From contig NZ_JAJFZK010000016.1 of assembly GCF_020731355.1 (NCBI RefSeq), forward strand, positions 1 to 54,729: 54,729 nucleotides of DNA, read 5' to 3'. Source of the DNA: Bacillus sp. REN16. GTDB taxonomy: Bacteria > Bacillota > Bacilli > Bacillales > Bacillaceae_L. This document shows, piece by piece, positions 9,506-18,091 of the stretch. A program made the position numbers and the translations under genes. Each line of letters starts with the position of its first letter. The stretch's first letter is position 1. The notes under the pieces are model-generated. The model was given only the letters and a program-made list of their open reading frames with translations, was not told the DNA's origin and did no database searches.

Positions 9506-10453
9506 GTGCTCAAAGAAGAATACCATTCAACAGTTAACGAAACAAAAAGTAATACTATAATAGACAAAACTATCAGAGTTCTAAAAAAAAATAACATCCT
9601 AGCTGCAGTCCCTTTCTTATTACCTAGTATTATGGGTTTTATGGCTTTTACCTTTATCCCCATAATAGCAACACTACTTTTAAGTTTTTTTAATTGGTCA
9701 TTATTGGATAAACCTAGTTTTGTAGGCTTGGATAATTTTATTCAACTTTTTACTAACGACCCGAGTTTCATAAAAGTAGTGATAAATACTTTTTATTATG
9801 TTTCAGTTTATCTAATTTTAAATATTATTTTTGCAATCGGATTAGCAGTTTGGTTGACTCAACAGGTTAAGGGATTAGTTGTCTTTCGAGCATTAATGTT
9901 TTTCCCGGTTTTGATTCCACCTGTAGCTATTGCCCTTATATGGCAGTGGATTTACGACAAAAATAATGGATTATTTAATATATTTTTGGAATGGATTGGT
10001 ATCCAAGGACCGAACTGGCTAGGGGATATCAAATTTGCAATGCTAGCACTTATAATTGCAACGTTATGGCAATATGTAGGTTATAATATGTTGATATTTA
10101 TGGCTGCTATTAAAGGGATTCCACCATCTTTATACGAAGCAGCTTCATTAGATGGAGCCGGTTTTATTGCAAAATTTAAACATGTCACACTTCCTCTATT
10201 AACTCCGGCAATATTTTTTGCAGGTGTAATGACACTAATAAATACATTCCAAACTTTTGATTTAGTTTTCGCCTTGACAAATGGCGGTCCTGGTCAATCA
10301 ACGGAAATATTAGGACTTTATGTCTATAATAACGCATTTATGTGGTTCAAAATGGGTTATGGGTCATCTATTGCAGTAGTAATGTTTATATTTATTCTTA
10401 TTATTACTATCTTGCAATTGAAATTCCAAAAAAGGTGGGTACATTATGAATAA
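9506..10453 (+). CDS. ABC sugar-importer permease 1 (FrlN/MalF-like)
   Basis: Six-helix inner-membrane permease of the MalF type. The cytoplasmic EAA loop reads EAASLDGAGFIAKFKHVTLP near residue 215, the contact point for the ATPase. A leading charged cytosolic tail of about 25 residues precedes helix 1. GTG at 9506 is chosen because it lies 8 bases after GGGGG; an in-frame GTG at 9497 overlaps that ribosome site. It overlaps the next permease gene by 8 bases. Confidence 0.8.
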   Translation: MLKEEYHSTVNETKSNTIIDKTIRVLKKNNILAAVPFLLPSIMGFMAFTFIPIIATLLLSFFNWSLLDKPSFVGLDNFIQLFTNDPSFIKVVINTFYYVSVYLILNIIFAIGLAVWLTQQVKGLVVFRALMFFPVLIPPVAIALIWQWIYDKNNGLFNIFLEWIGIQGPNWLGDIKFAMLALIIATLWQYVGYNMLIFMAAIKGIPPSLYEAASLDGAGFIAKFKHVTLPLLTPAIFFAGVMTLINTFQTFDLVFALTNGGPGQSTEILGLYVYNNAFMWFKMGYGSSIAVVMFIFILIITILQLKFQKRWVHYE

Positions 10454-11270
10454 ATCAAAAATTGGGTTTAATCTTTTGAATTATACTTTATTATCTTTTT
10501 TTACATTCTTAATGATTATTCCCATTATATGGATGGTTCTTACATCTCTTAAACCCGATCAAGAAGTGATGGAATTATCAATTTTTGGGTCTTCTATTGA
10601 GTGGGGTAATTATGCACGAGCATGGAGCTTCTTTCCATTCGGGAGGTTTATGTTTAATAGTTTTTTTGTTTCGTTAACAGGGACTTTTATAGTCTTAATT
10701 ACTTCCACTCTTGCTGCCTACGCCTTTGCTCGTCTACGTTTTCCGGGACGAGAAAAACTATTTGCTTTATATTTGTGCACTTTGATGATACCTCAACAAG
10801 TGGTAGTAATACCCATGTTTTTAATAATGAATAAATTGGGATGGACAAATTCATATTGGGCTTTAATACTACCATGGGCATTCACAGCATTTGGCGCATT
10901 TTTAATTAAGCAGTTTTATGGAACAATACCACGTGAACTAGATGAGGCAGCTATTATTGATGGGTGTAGTCATTTTAGTGTCTATTGGAGAATTCATTTG
11001 CCGTTACTTAAGCCAGCAATAGCAGCCCTTACAGTATTTACGTTTTTATCTTATTGGAATAATATACTATGGCCATTGATTATCATAGACGATCAAAACA
11101 TGTGGACTCTTCCACTTGGTTTACAAATGTTTAAAGGACAATTTGGTACAGAATGGAATCTATTAATGGCGGCTGCGACAATAACAACCATCCCAGGTAT
11201 ATTAATTTTTATTTTGGCTCAACGTTATATTGTCCAAGGAATCTCACTTAGTGGATTGGGAGGTAAATAA
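10446..11270 (+). CDS. ABC sugar-importer permease 2 (FrlM/MalG-like)
   Basis: Second six-helix permease, MalG type, 274 residues. The EAA loop is DEAAIIDGCSHFSVYWRIHL near 180, followed by PLLKPAIAAL. Its ATG lies within the end of the first permease gene. No ATPase gene follows, so the importer probably relies on a shared chromosomal ATPase of the MsmX type, as is known for several Bacillus sugar importers including the frl system. Confidence 0.8.
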   Translation: MNKSKIGFNLLNYTLLSFFTFLMIIPIIWMVLTSLKPDQEVMELSIFGSSIEWGNYARAWSFFPFGRFMFNSFFVSLTGTFIVLITSTLAAYAFARLRFPGREKLFALYLCTLMIPQQVVVIPMFLIMNKLGWTNSYWALILPWAFTAFGAFLIKQFYGTIPRELDEAAIIDGCSHFSVYWRIHLPLLKPAIAALTVFTFLSYWNNILWPLIIIDDQNMWTLPLGLQMFKGQFGTEWNLLMAAATITTIPGILIFILAQRYIVQGISLSGLGGK

Positions 11271-11397
11271 AATAATAGGTGTTTTTTATATCTATTATTC
11301 ATACAATTATCGTAATATAATAATGAAATACATTTATGTACCATAATTGAAAGGTAAAGTTTATAAAGAATGTAAAAATATATTTAACGGTAAAATG

Positions 11398-11407
11398 TAC
11401 CTAGGTA
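11398..11407. promoter_or_regulatory. 10-bp palindrome before the GntR gene
   Basis: TACCTAGGTA is a perfect palindrome in the leader of the GntR/UTRA gene, in an otherwise featureless AT-rich stretch (11271-11493). It could be an autoregulatory site; the evidence is position and symmetry only. Confidence 0.25.
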
Positions 11408-11493
11408 GCTAACTTCATACGAGAACAAAAACATAAAAAACCAGGAAAACAAAGTATGAAAAAGGTTTGTTTAAAGGAAATGAGGCATTCATT

Positions 11494-12204
11494 ATGTTAG
11501 ATGGAAAAGCAATAAAACCTTTATATGAACAACTGAAGGAAAAATTAGAAAATGATATAGCAGAAGGGAAATATAAACCAGGAGAGAAGCTTTTACCCGA
11601 AGTGGAAATGGCAAAAAAATACAATGTGAGTGTAATTACTGTTCGTAAAGCTACTGATGAATTAAGCATAAAAGGATTATTAGAGAAAAGACAAGGTAAA
11701 GGGACTTTTGTTGCATCTAGAAAATATTATAAAGATTTGAATCAAGTAATAAGTTTTTCTGAATCCTGTAAAATGATTGGAGCAGTTCCCGGAGCTAAGG
11801 TTTTAATGTCAGAATTAGTAGTTCCTAGTAAAGATATATTAGATCAAATGGAACTCTCACTAGATTCTAAAACTGTATACATTTCTCGACTTCGTTTAGT
11901 AGATAAAGTCCCAATGGTTATTGAAAATAACCATTTCCCATTAAAATATTCTTTTTTATTGGAAGAAGATTTAGACAATAATTCAGTATTTAATATACTT
12001 AAAGAAAAATGTGGAACGCAAATAGTAAGGTCAAGACGGACTATCGAAATTTGTAGAGCATCTGCGCTTGAAGCATCACACCTAAATGTGAAAAGAAATA
12101 GCCCATTGCTTTTAGTTCAAGGTGTTGTTTACGGTCTAGATAATGAAATAGTATATGTGGGTAGTCAAATTATAAATGGTGAAAGATATAAGTTGTATGT
12201 ATAG
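11494..12204 (+). CDS. GntR/HutC-UTRA transcription regulator (FrlR-like)
   Basis: 236 residues. The N-terminal winged helix (KPLYEQLKEKLENDIAEG, then MAKKYNVSVITVRKATDEL, then GKGTFVA) is the GntR DNA-binding domain. The remainder is a UTRA ligand-binding domain, seen in YISRLRLVDKVPMVIENNHF and in ALEASHLNVKRNSPLLLVQG. FrlR of Bacillus is of this class and responds to pathway intermediates. The ATG at 11494 lies 8 bases after GAGG; an earlier in-frame TTG at 11467 has no good ribosome site. It closes the cluster and probably controls the leader at 543-617. Confidence 0.8.
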   Translation: MLDGKAIKPLYEQLKEKLENDIAEGKYKPGEKLLPEVEMAKKYNVSVITVRKATDELSIKGLLEKRQGKGTFVASRKYYKDLNQVISFSESCKMIGAVPGAKVLMSELVVPSKDILDQMELSLDSKTVYISRLRLVDKVPMVIENNHFPLKYSFLLEEDLDNNSVFNILKEKCGTQIVRSRRTIEICRASALEASHLNVKRNSPLLLVQGVVYGLDNEIVYVGSQIINGERYKLYV

Positions 12205-12370
12205 AAAGATAATAACTAATTAATTGTGAATCACATAAATCCACAACAACAGGATATTTTATTTTTTGAATTTATCTATTATAAAGCCAAAAAGGACAAG
12301 GATGTTCCTGTGAAGCCATTCTTTATCCATATTTTCACAAAACGTTTAATAGGGAAAATCCACAATTTGA

Positions 12371-12407
12371 TTTTTTACCCGAGAACCAATTCTTCCCGGG
12401 TAAAAAA
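12371..12407. terminator. Bidirectional hairpin after the GntR gene
   Basis: TTTTTTACCCG (12371-12381) pairs with CGGGTAAAAAA (12397-12407) around a 15-base loop, with T and A runs on the flanks, so it can end transcription in either direction. Confidence 0.6.
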
Positions 12408-12434
12408 AGAAGTGTAGAAGGGAGTGTTTATTTA

Positions 12435-13396
12435 TTGTCTGTAACCCTCAAAACACAAGATGAATCTAAATTACCAATTTTTCTTCAAACAATTGATGAG
12501 AAAGCAAAACAGGTTTATGGAAAACTCACTTTCCGAAAAAAAGATCAAAGTTTACCAGCGGGTGTGGCATGAATTTGAAACGTGGTGTCAAGATCATCAG
12601 ATTTCTGAACCTCCGGCATCACCAGAGACCATGGTTCGATACATAACCGTTTTATCCGAATACAACCAGTCAGCAACAATCAAAAAGAAATTGACGGCCA
12701 TTTCACAAGCATATAAAACAGTTGGACTCCCTAGCCCTCTTGAACACGAGATCGTTCGAAAATCGTTTCGAGGAATCCAAAAGGAATTAGGTACGGAACA
12801 GACTCGAAAGAATCCTTTACTATTAGAAGATCTGTATAAGATCTCAGATGTAGTTCCAATCACCAAAACAGGCCTGAGGGATTGGACTATTCTTTTGATG
12901 TTTTGTCGGAGCACTCAGACGCTCGGAACTTGCTACCATTCGAGTTGAAGATTTAGAGCGAACGCGCGAAGGTATCATTATTCATATTAATAGAAGTAAA
13001 ACGGATACCCTTGCGGAAGGGCAAGAAGTTAGTTTACCTTATGGAAGTAACCCAAACACCTGTCCAATCCGAACATTGGAATCATGGCTAAATGTTGCGC
13101 AGATTACGGAAGGGTACATCTTCCCTTCCTTTGACCCTCGTAGTCAATTGGCGCACCCCAATGAAAAAACAATAGCTTCTTTTGTGAAGAAATATTGCAG
13201 GGAGATTGGGTTGGATCCTAACTTATATTCTGGACATAGCCCAAGGGCTGGTTTTGTGACAACCAGTGCACTAAAAGGGATTCCAGAAAGACAGATTCAA
13301 CGACAAACAAGGCATAAAAATGTGGCAACTTTACAAAAATACGTAAGACCAACCAAACAATTTAGTGATAATGCAGTTATACAGATCGGCCTTTAA
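12435..13396 (+). pseudogene. Tyrosine recombinase, frameshifted twice
   Basis: Reading across frames gives a complete XerC/D-like recombinase similar to the intact gene at 18470. The likely start is TTG at 12435 after GAAGGGAGTG. Frame is lost near 12510 (AKQ then FMENSLSEKKIKVY) and again near 12903, just before GALRRSELATIRVEDL, which holds the first catalytic Arg. The last frame contains HSPRAGF, RHKNVATLQKYV with the His and the nucleophilic Tyr, and ends QIGL. Two frameshifts make a functional product unlikely. Confidence 0.8.
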
Positions 13397-13594
13397 ATTC
13401 GAAAATAAATTCCAGAAGTAGAATAAATATTTTTGGAGATAAATACCATTAAGGAACATAACTGTAAAGTAAATATATAGAAAAAACACGTCAAAATTCT
13501 CCCGAAATGTTACCTTATTATTTTGGAAATTTTATTTCCCGTTATTTTGTCTTTGCAAATAATAGAAATGTTGAAAATAAATATAAACCAATAA

Positions 13595-13622
13595 AAAATG
13601 ACGCTATTGCATGTCATTTTTT
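13595..13622 (+). terminator. Rho-independent terminator
   Basis: AAAAATGAC and GTCATTTTTT form an 8-9-bp stem with a 10-base loop and a T run. It follows the broken recombinase by 200 bases. The surrounding interval 13397-13840 shows no gene. Confidence 0.55.
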
Positions 13623-13839
13623 GTTGATTTATATTTATTTGTTCATAGGCTGTATCTTTCGATTCTAATTCGTACTAACCATCATTCTTGATTTTTCATC
13701 TACCCCTAAACCCACTTAATGTCGTAATCCGATTACTTTCCTTATCTGACCAATAAAATGTATATCAAAATAAAATATTGCCATCAGAATTTGCAAAGTA
13801 TTTCGTGTCTACCCCGTTACTGACTGACAATAAAGAACT

Positions 13840-14345
13840 GTAAGAAACGATATAAACCGTGAAAAGAATGCTTCTGATAACGATAAATCTGATTGAAAGC
13901 TTCCTTAAAATCCAACCCGCGATGCTTTAATTCTACCTCAACAGGCAATCCGTTAATTAAAATCCTCACATCATAACGGTTTTTGTGTTTTTCTTCGACT
14001 GTTATTTGATTCGTACATGGAAGATATTTTTACACCATTCGCGTGTTGTTAAAAAGTTCTAAAAAAAATTTGCTTTCCATCATCATGCTGGAAAACCTCT
14101 TGTCACGGAATATTTTTGCTTTTTCAAAAATACTCTTCCCAGTAATCTGCGTTTAAAAACGACTAAACTCTCCATTGGTTAGTGCCGACATTCTAATTTC
14201 TTTTCGTTAAACCGAATTAAATGGTTTCTAAAATTATGTATAAGTGTATCCTCATCTTTAATGGTCACTTGACCATAACCTTGACGAACAAGTTGTTCAA
14301 ATCATATGTTTTTCAGGCTAAGCTTCTGACTGATAGGATATTTAC
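13840..14345 (-). pseudogene. hsdR: Relic of a type I restriction HsdR subunit
   Basis: On the minus strand, frames broken by stops and shifts spell the N-terminal part of HsdR. They give LVRQGYGQVTIKDEDTL, then HNFRNHLIRFNEKKL, then (shifted) LTNGEFSRF and AKIFRDKRF, then [19 protein letters not shown] and [14 protein letters not shown]. The last pair is the family's nuclease-domain stretch containing the ELK catalytic motif. No hsdM or hsdS is nearby. It is a dead remnant of a restriction system. Confidence 0.7.
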
Positions 14346-14574
14346 TCTCCCCTTATTTATGAATTGTATCCTACTTATATATTATTATTTTAGATAGGAA
14401 AATGGCATTGGTGTTATCTACAACATAAAAAAAGGAACCAAATTATGCAACATTTTTTAAACAATGTATAAAATAAATAAAATCGGAAAAAATGATATCA
14501 ATTGATAGCAAAAAATAAGGAGTTGATATATAATATATTGTAAGTACAGATAGAGATAAAGAGGGGTGAATCCA

Positions 14575-14925
14575 TTGCACGATGCAACACCAAAAGAAAT
14601 AAATGCTTTCCTAAAAGAATATCGAAAACTAATGTTTCAACCAAATAAATTCCATTTTGAACCAAGAACGTTTAATGGAATAACTAACCTTGGATTAAAC
14701 ATTCCGCATGCAAAGCAGGAAATCAAAAATTTAAAGTATATTCATTATGATCGAGGGCCAACACCTGATTATAATGGAGATGACACAGACATATGGGAAT
14801 TTGGAAAACCTTTTGAGGGGGAATTAATCTACATTAAACTGAAGATTGACCCCCTACATGGATGTAAGTGCCTGTCATTTAAAAAGTCTACCGGACCGTT
14901 TACATTACCTTATAGAAACTGGTGA
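14575..14925 (+). CDS. MqsR-like toxin (putative mRNA interferase)
   Basis: 116 residues from TTG at 14575, which lies 5 bases after GAGGGGTGA; the GTG at 14566 overlaps that ribosome site. The C-terminal half (DIWEFGKPF, then GELIYIKLKI, then CKCLSFKKS) resembles the end of MqsR-type toxins of the RelE/BrnT fold, where a similar strand pair closes the RNase site. It precedes a gene with an MqsA-type zinc ribbon plus Xre domain, the same toxin-first order as mqsRA. Assignment rests on this context and a short motif; activity is inferred. Confidence 0.55.
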   Translation: MHDATPKEINAFLKEYRKLMFQPNKFHFEPRTFNGITNLGLNIPHAKQEIKNLKYIHYDRGPTPDYNGDDTDIWEFGKPFEGELIYIKLKIDPLHGCKCLSFKKSTGPFTLPYRNW

Positions 14926-15074
14926 TACATAAATATCATACTTTTACCTAGTTAATATTCCTATTATGTTCAGCCCTCTAGTTAATAAGAAGAGTAATTA
15001 AAAAAGAGTAAATTAATTTAATAAATGAAAAGTAAAATTAAATAAAAAATACTGATTAAGAGGTGAGGCAATTG

Positions 15075-16127
15075 ATGAGTAATTTTGAAAAGGGGATTTT
15101 TAATAAGCCCGCCAATAGTGAGAAAAGAAAATACTGCTCAAATTGTAAAGAAGAAAAAAACTCAAAAATTAGAGAAATTAAAGAGGTCTATCCAGTTAAA
15201 GGAGAAGAAATAGAAATTGAAGCCTTTGTTAGATATTGTGTGGAATGCGATCAAATACTTTTCGATGAAGATCTAGACACTAAAAATATTGATAAAGCGT
15301 TTGAAAAATACAGAATGCTAAACAATTACTTATCTTCAACTGAAATAGAATCAATTAGAAATAAATATGGGTTGTCTCAAAGAGGATTGGCATTACTACT
15401 TGATTGGAGCCCTTCAACCGTGGCTAGATACGAAACTGGTGCAATCCCCTCTCCTTCGCATCATTCAATTTTAATAATGGTAAGGAATAATATTGAATAT
15501 ATTAAAGAATTGTTTAAAAAAAAACATGATCAACTTGGTCGGCTAGATAAAAAAAGAATGGAGGAAAGATTACAACAAATAGAAGATGAAATTTCTGAAA
15601 AAGATACTATAATTGTACTTACTAATAAATACAAAAAATTTAAAGACCATATAAATAGTGGTTTTGGTAATTTCGATTTCAATAAACTCTCACAAGTAGT
15701 CCTATACTTTAGCCAAAACATACCAAGAGTATCAAAAACTAAATTAATGAAATTACTTTTTTATTCTGACTTTAAAAGTTATAAAGAATACGGATTATCC
15801 ATTAGTGGCACTGTATATCAACATTTACCTTATGGACCTGTACCTTATCACCACTGGTTAATGTTAGATGCTCTTACAGAAAACAAAATTGTTGCATTAA
15901 AACCTTTTGAAAACTATGAGGGGGAATATTTAGAGCCAACTTCAGACTTAGATCTGTCAATATTCTCTACTGAAGAACTCGAGGTATTAGAGGATGTCAC
16001 TCAATTTTTTAAAGACTTTAGTGCTGTAGAAATATCCAATTATTCTCATGAAGAAGAGGGCTATATAAAAACTGAAGATAGAGAGTTTATTTCTTATGAT
16101 TTTGCGGATGTTTTAAAAGAAATGTAA
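15075..16127 (+). CDS. MqsA-like antitoxin with C-terminal Panacea (DUF4065) domain
   Basis: Three domains in 350 residues. Residues 20-75 hold a zinc ribbon with YCSNCK and YCVECD, the two CxxC knuckles of MqsA. Residues 95-140 form an Xre/Cro helix-turn-helix (RNKYGLSQRGLALLL, then STVARYETGAIP). From residue about 200 there is a Panacea/SocA-like domain (PRVSKTKLMKLLFYSDF, then YQHLPYGPVPYHHWLML). Panacea domains are known as versatile toxin-neutralising modules. ATG at 15075 is 6 bases after AGGTGAGG. It should bind the upstream toxin and repress the pair's promoter through its Xre domain. The domain fusion is clear; the partner toxin assignment is inference. Confidence 0.75.
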   Translation: MSNFEKGIFNKPANSEKRKYCSNCKEEKNSKIREIKEVYPVKGEEIEIEAFVRYCVECDQILFDEDLDTKNIDKAFEKYRMLNNYLSSTEIESIRNKYGLSQRGLALLLDWSPSTVARYETGAIPSPSHHSILIMVRNNIEYIKELFKKKHDQLGRLDKKRMEERLQQIEDEISEKDTIIVLTNKYKKFKDHINSGFGNFDFNKLSQVVLYFSQNIPRVSKTKLMKLLFYSDFKSYKEYGLSISGTVYQHLPYGPVPYHHWLMLDALTENKIVALKPFENYEGEYLEPTSDLDLSIFSTEELEVLEDVTQFFKDFSAVEISNYSHEEEGYIKTEDREFISYDFADVLKEM

Positions 16128-16305
16128 AAGGGGACATAGTTTGGCCTCCTTTTTACAACCTTTAAACAACATTATATGATGTAATTTTTTATATTTCATT
16201 GATCCTATATAAACAGGTACCAGCAAACTAACTAATAGAACCCCGAAGAAGTTATTTAATATGTTCAAAAGAAGAAGAATTCCCTTGTTAATAGCACATG
16301 AAAAG

Positions 16306-16335
16306 TGAGCCAAATGACAACATAAAATTGAGCCA
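16306..16335. repeat. Two TGAGCCA repeats, IS21-type end remnant
   Basis: TGAGCCA at 16306-16312 and 16329-16335, 23 bases apart, resemble the multiple terminal repeats of IS21-family elements. The complementary motif TGGCTCA with 22-base spacing recurs at 41669-41719. No istA/istB gene is near. Confidence 0.35.
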
Positions 16336-16357
16336 CCCAAAAGATTGTGAATTTTTA

Positions 16358-16496
16358 TTTTAACACACCCCGATTGGCTTTATATGGAGTGGCGGGCATG
16401 ATACCATTGTCAGGGTGCGAAATCCTTGTCTATCGCACGCTTTCGCAGGGAAGTCATGCCCGTAGAGGCTCCATGTCAAGCCACGCACTGTTAAAA
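16358..16496. repeat. 139-base imperfect palindrome, unknown structured element
   Basis: Nested pairing runs inward. TTTTAACA (16358) pairs with TGTTAAAA (16489), GGCTT (16376) with AAGCC (16478), ATGGAG (16384) with CTCCAT (16469), CGGGCATGA (16393) with TCATGCCCG (16454), and GTGCGA (16415) with TCGCAC (16433). It is far more GC-rich than its surroundings and encodes no plausible protein. It could be a MITE-like element, a folded single-strand recombination site, or a structured RNA. Confidence 0.6.
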
Positions 16497-16697
16497 ATGC
16501 TTAAACTAAAGTTTGTGAAAATATCCATACTTTAACTGGCTCAATAAATTATTGCGAAATACATTCCCTGACGGGATAGCTAAAATAAGCTTATCCAAAA
16601 ATGCATTCTCTATTTATTCAAATGCTTCGTAGGTGAGTTTTAGTTTCTTAACAATATAATAGGAGAGCAGGCTATAAAGACGCCGCTCTCCTATTAA

Positions 16698-17405
16698 CTA
16701 TTTAATGGGTTTTAAGTTAAGTTTACGATAAACCACTAGACAATGTAACATATATTCAAATTCCTCATCACTTACTTTACCTTCTAAATAATTTGCTTCT
16801 AATAAAATTTCAGATACAATTTGACCTTTTTCTTCAAATTTAATTTCTACGTTCCTGGATGTGTGCTGTACTTTTTCCGCTGCTTCCTCCAATGACTTTG
16901 TACCTTCTTTTATTATCTCACTAAGAGTAATACCCTCCATAATCTGGTATAGGACTTCTTTTGCAGCATTATATGTTAAAAACGTTTCTAACACGTCTTC
17001 TTCAGTTAACTCTATGCCATTCTTAATAAATGAATCACTAAATAGGCGACTTAATTTATATTTATTAATATCCGTTAATGTCGCAATTGTTGTTACAATA
17101 ATTTCTTTAATCGTATCCACAGTAGAAACTTTATTCGTTTCTTTATTTATTAAAAAGAAATCCTGTTCAGAAATTTCCATTAGAACCCCTGTCAGGGATA
17201 ACCGTAAAGGATCTCCACCTGTAATATCGCATAAAGCATGGGTTACATTTAAAGGTGGTGGTGGCATTTTCCCATTTTGAAGACTGCTTAAATATGCTTT
17301 ATTCTTGCTTAACCCTCTCTTCCTCATTTCATATTCTATTTCGGTTAAACTTAATCCAGATTGAGAAATATACTCCTTTAGCAACAAAGAATATGGATTA
17401 TTCAT
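16698..17405 (-). CDS. Helix-turn-helix regulator-like protein, unknown
   Basis: 235 residues, start ATG after AAGGAGAAGTAAA. The first 70 residues look like an Xre-type DNA-binding domain (LLKEYISQSGLSLTEIEYEM, then GLSKNKAYLSSLQNGKMPPP). The middle has a threonine/isoleucine-rich helix and the C-terminus is acidic and helical (TKSLEEAAEKV, then EFEYMLHCLVVYRKLNL). It is transcribed divergently from a 49-residue membrane peptide gene 123 bases away, so it may control it. I do not recognise the full-length family. Confidence 0.65.
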   Translation of the reverse strand: MNNPYSLLLKEYISQSGLSLTEIEYEMRKRGLSKNKAYLSSLQNGKMPPPPLNVTHALCDITGGDPLRLSLTGVLMEISEQDFFLINKETNKVSTVDTIKEIIVTTIATLTDINKYKLSRLFSDSFIKNGIELTEEDVLETFLTYNAAKEVLYQIMEGITLSEIIKEGTKSLEEAAEKVQHTSRNVEIKFEEKGQIVSEILLEANYLEGKVSDEEFEYMLHCLVVYRKLNLKPIK

Positions 17406-17528
17406 TTTACTTCTCCTTATGTTTTAAGAAAATTAAAACTTGTTGTTGTTTTTTTATAACAATGTGTTATTATATAATTATTAAAACAAATTGTAACTTT
17501 ATTATAACTTATGAGGGGGATTTAGAAA

Positions 17529-17678
17529 ATGTTAAAAAATCCGCGTTTTTGGGGGAAAGCATTTCAAATTGTATTAGCTCCTGCTGTATTGGCTTTAGGA
17601 GGTCTAATCCTAGAGCTTGCATCAAATCAAGGACCCGAAAAAGATTCAAATCAACAGGGTGATGAAAATAATGAATGA
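17529..17678 (+). CDS. 49-residue single-pass membrane peptide
   Basis: The ATG lies after ATGAGGGGGATTTAGAAA, an excellent ribosome site. The peptide begins MLKNPRFWGKAFQIVLA, has one hydrophobic helix (residues about 12-30, rich in L/A/G) and ends with a polar tail of Asp, Gln, Asn and Glu. A terminator follows directly at 17686. This layout (own promoter region, ribosome site, terminator, divergent regulator) marks it as a real gene. Candidate roles are a small toxin, a regulator of a membrane enzyme, or a signalling peptide; none is established. Confidence 0.6.
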   Translation: MLKNPRFWGKAFQIVLAPAVLALGGLILELASNQGPEKDSNQQGDENNE

Positions 17679-17685
17679 ATGTAAA

Positions 17686-17714
17686 AAAGGCTTGGTTTTA
17701 TCTGACCAAGTCTT
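17686..17714 (+). terminator. Terminator of the 49-residue peptide gene
   Basis: CTTGGT (17691-17696) pairs with ACCAAG (17705-17710), extended by A-T pairs, with a T-rich tail. Confidence 0.7.
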
Positions 17715-17970
17715 TGTCTTGTTCTTCATATTTATTTCCAAATCCCTGATCAATCGTAGTTATCCTTAAAAATACTTAACTTAAACTGAGCTTGTTATTT
17801 TTTCCATAATAAACGAGAACCTCAAAATAAATTTTACTAGTCCTTTTGTATAATATAGATTTGGTCGTTTCATTTCATCAACAAACCAAAACTATTTTTT
17901 GGATATAAATGAAAATTCTCAAAAGAGACTACCGGAATTTTAATTTAACAGGTACAATGAAACTAGCAAT

Positions 17971-18004
17971 CTAACTATCGATAAACCACGTTATCAATAG
18001 TTAG
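17971..18004. promoter_or_regulatory. dif/pdif-like tyrosine-recombinase core site
   Basis: Arms CTAACTATCGATAA and TTATCAATAGTTAG form a 14-bp inverted repeat (one mismatch) around the 6-base spacer ACCACG. The inner 28 bases have the 11-6-11 layout of XerC/XerD dif sites, including the CG-ATAA and TTAT halves beside the spacer. An intact tyrosine recombinase gene starts 466 bases to the right. It may be a plasmid multimer-resolution or integration site. An alternative is an operator; as a terminator it lacks a T run. Confidence 0.5.
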
Positions 18005-18091
18005 TAAGTAGGAAAAATGGAAGAGTCTAGAAATAAAAAATCTATTAGATAAAGTCAAAAACAACAAAAAACGAGCTGGAGGAAAAGTGGA

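Noticed and set aside
12226..12417. 63-codon frame after the GntR gene
   Set aside because: It runs through the terminator hairpin at 12371-12407 and has no ribosome site.
16347..16535. 62-codon frame across the 139-base palindrome
   Set aside because: The frame simply reads through the folded element; no initiation site.
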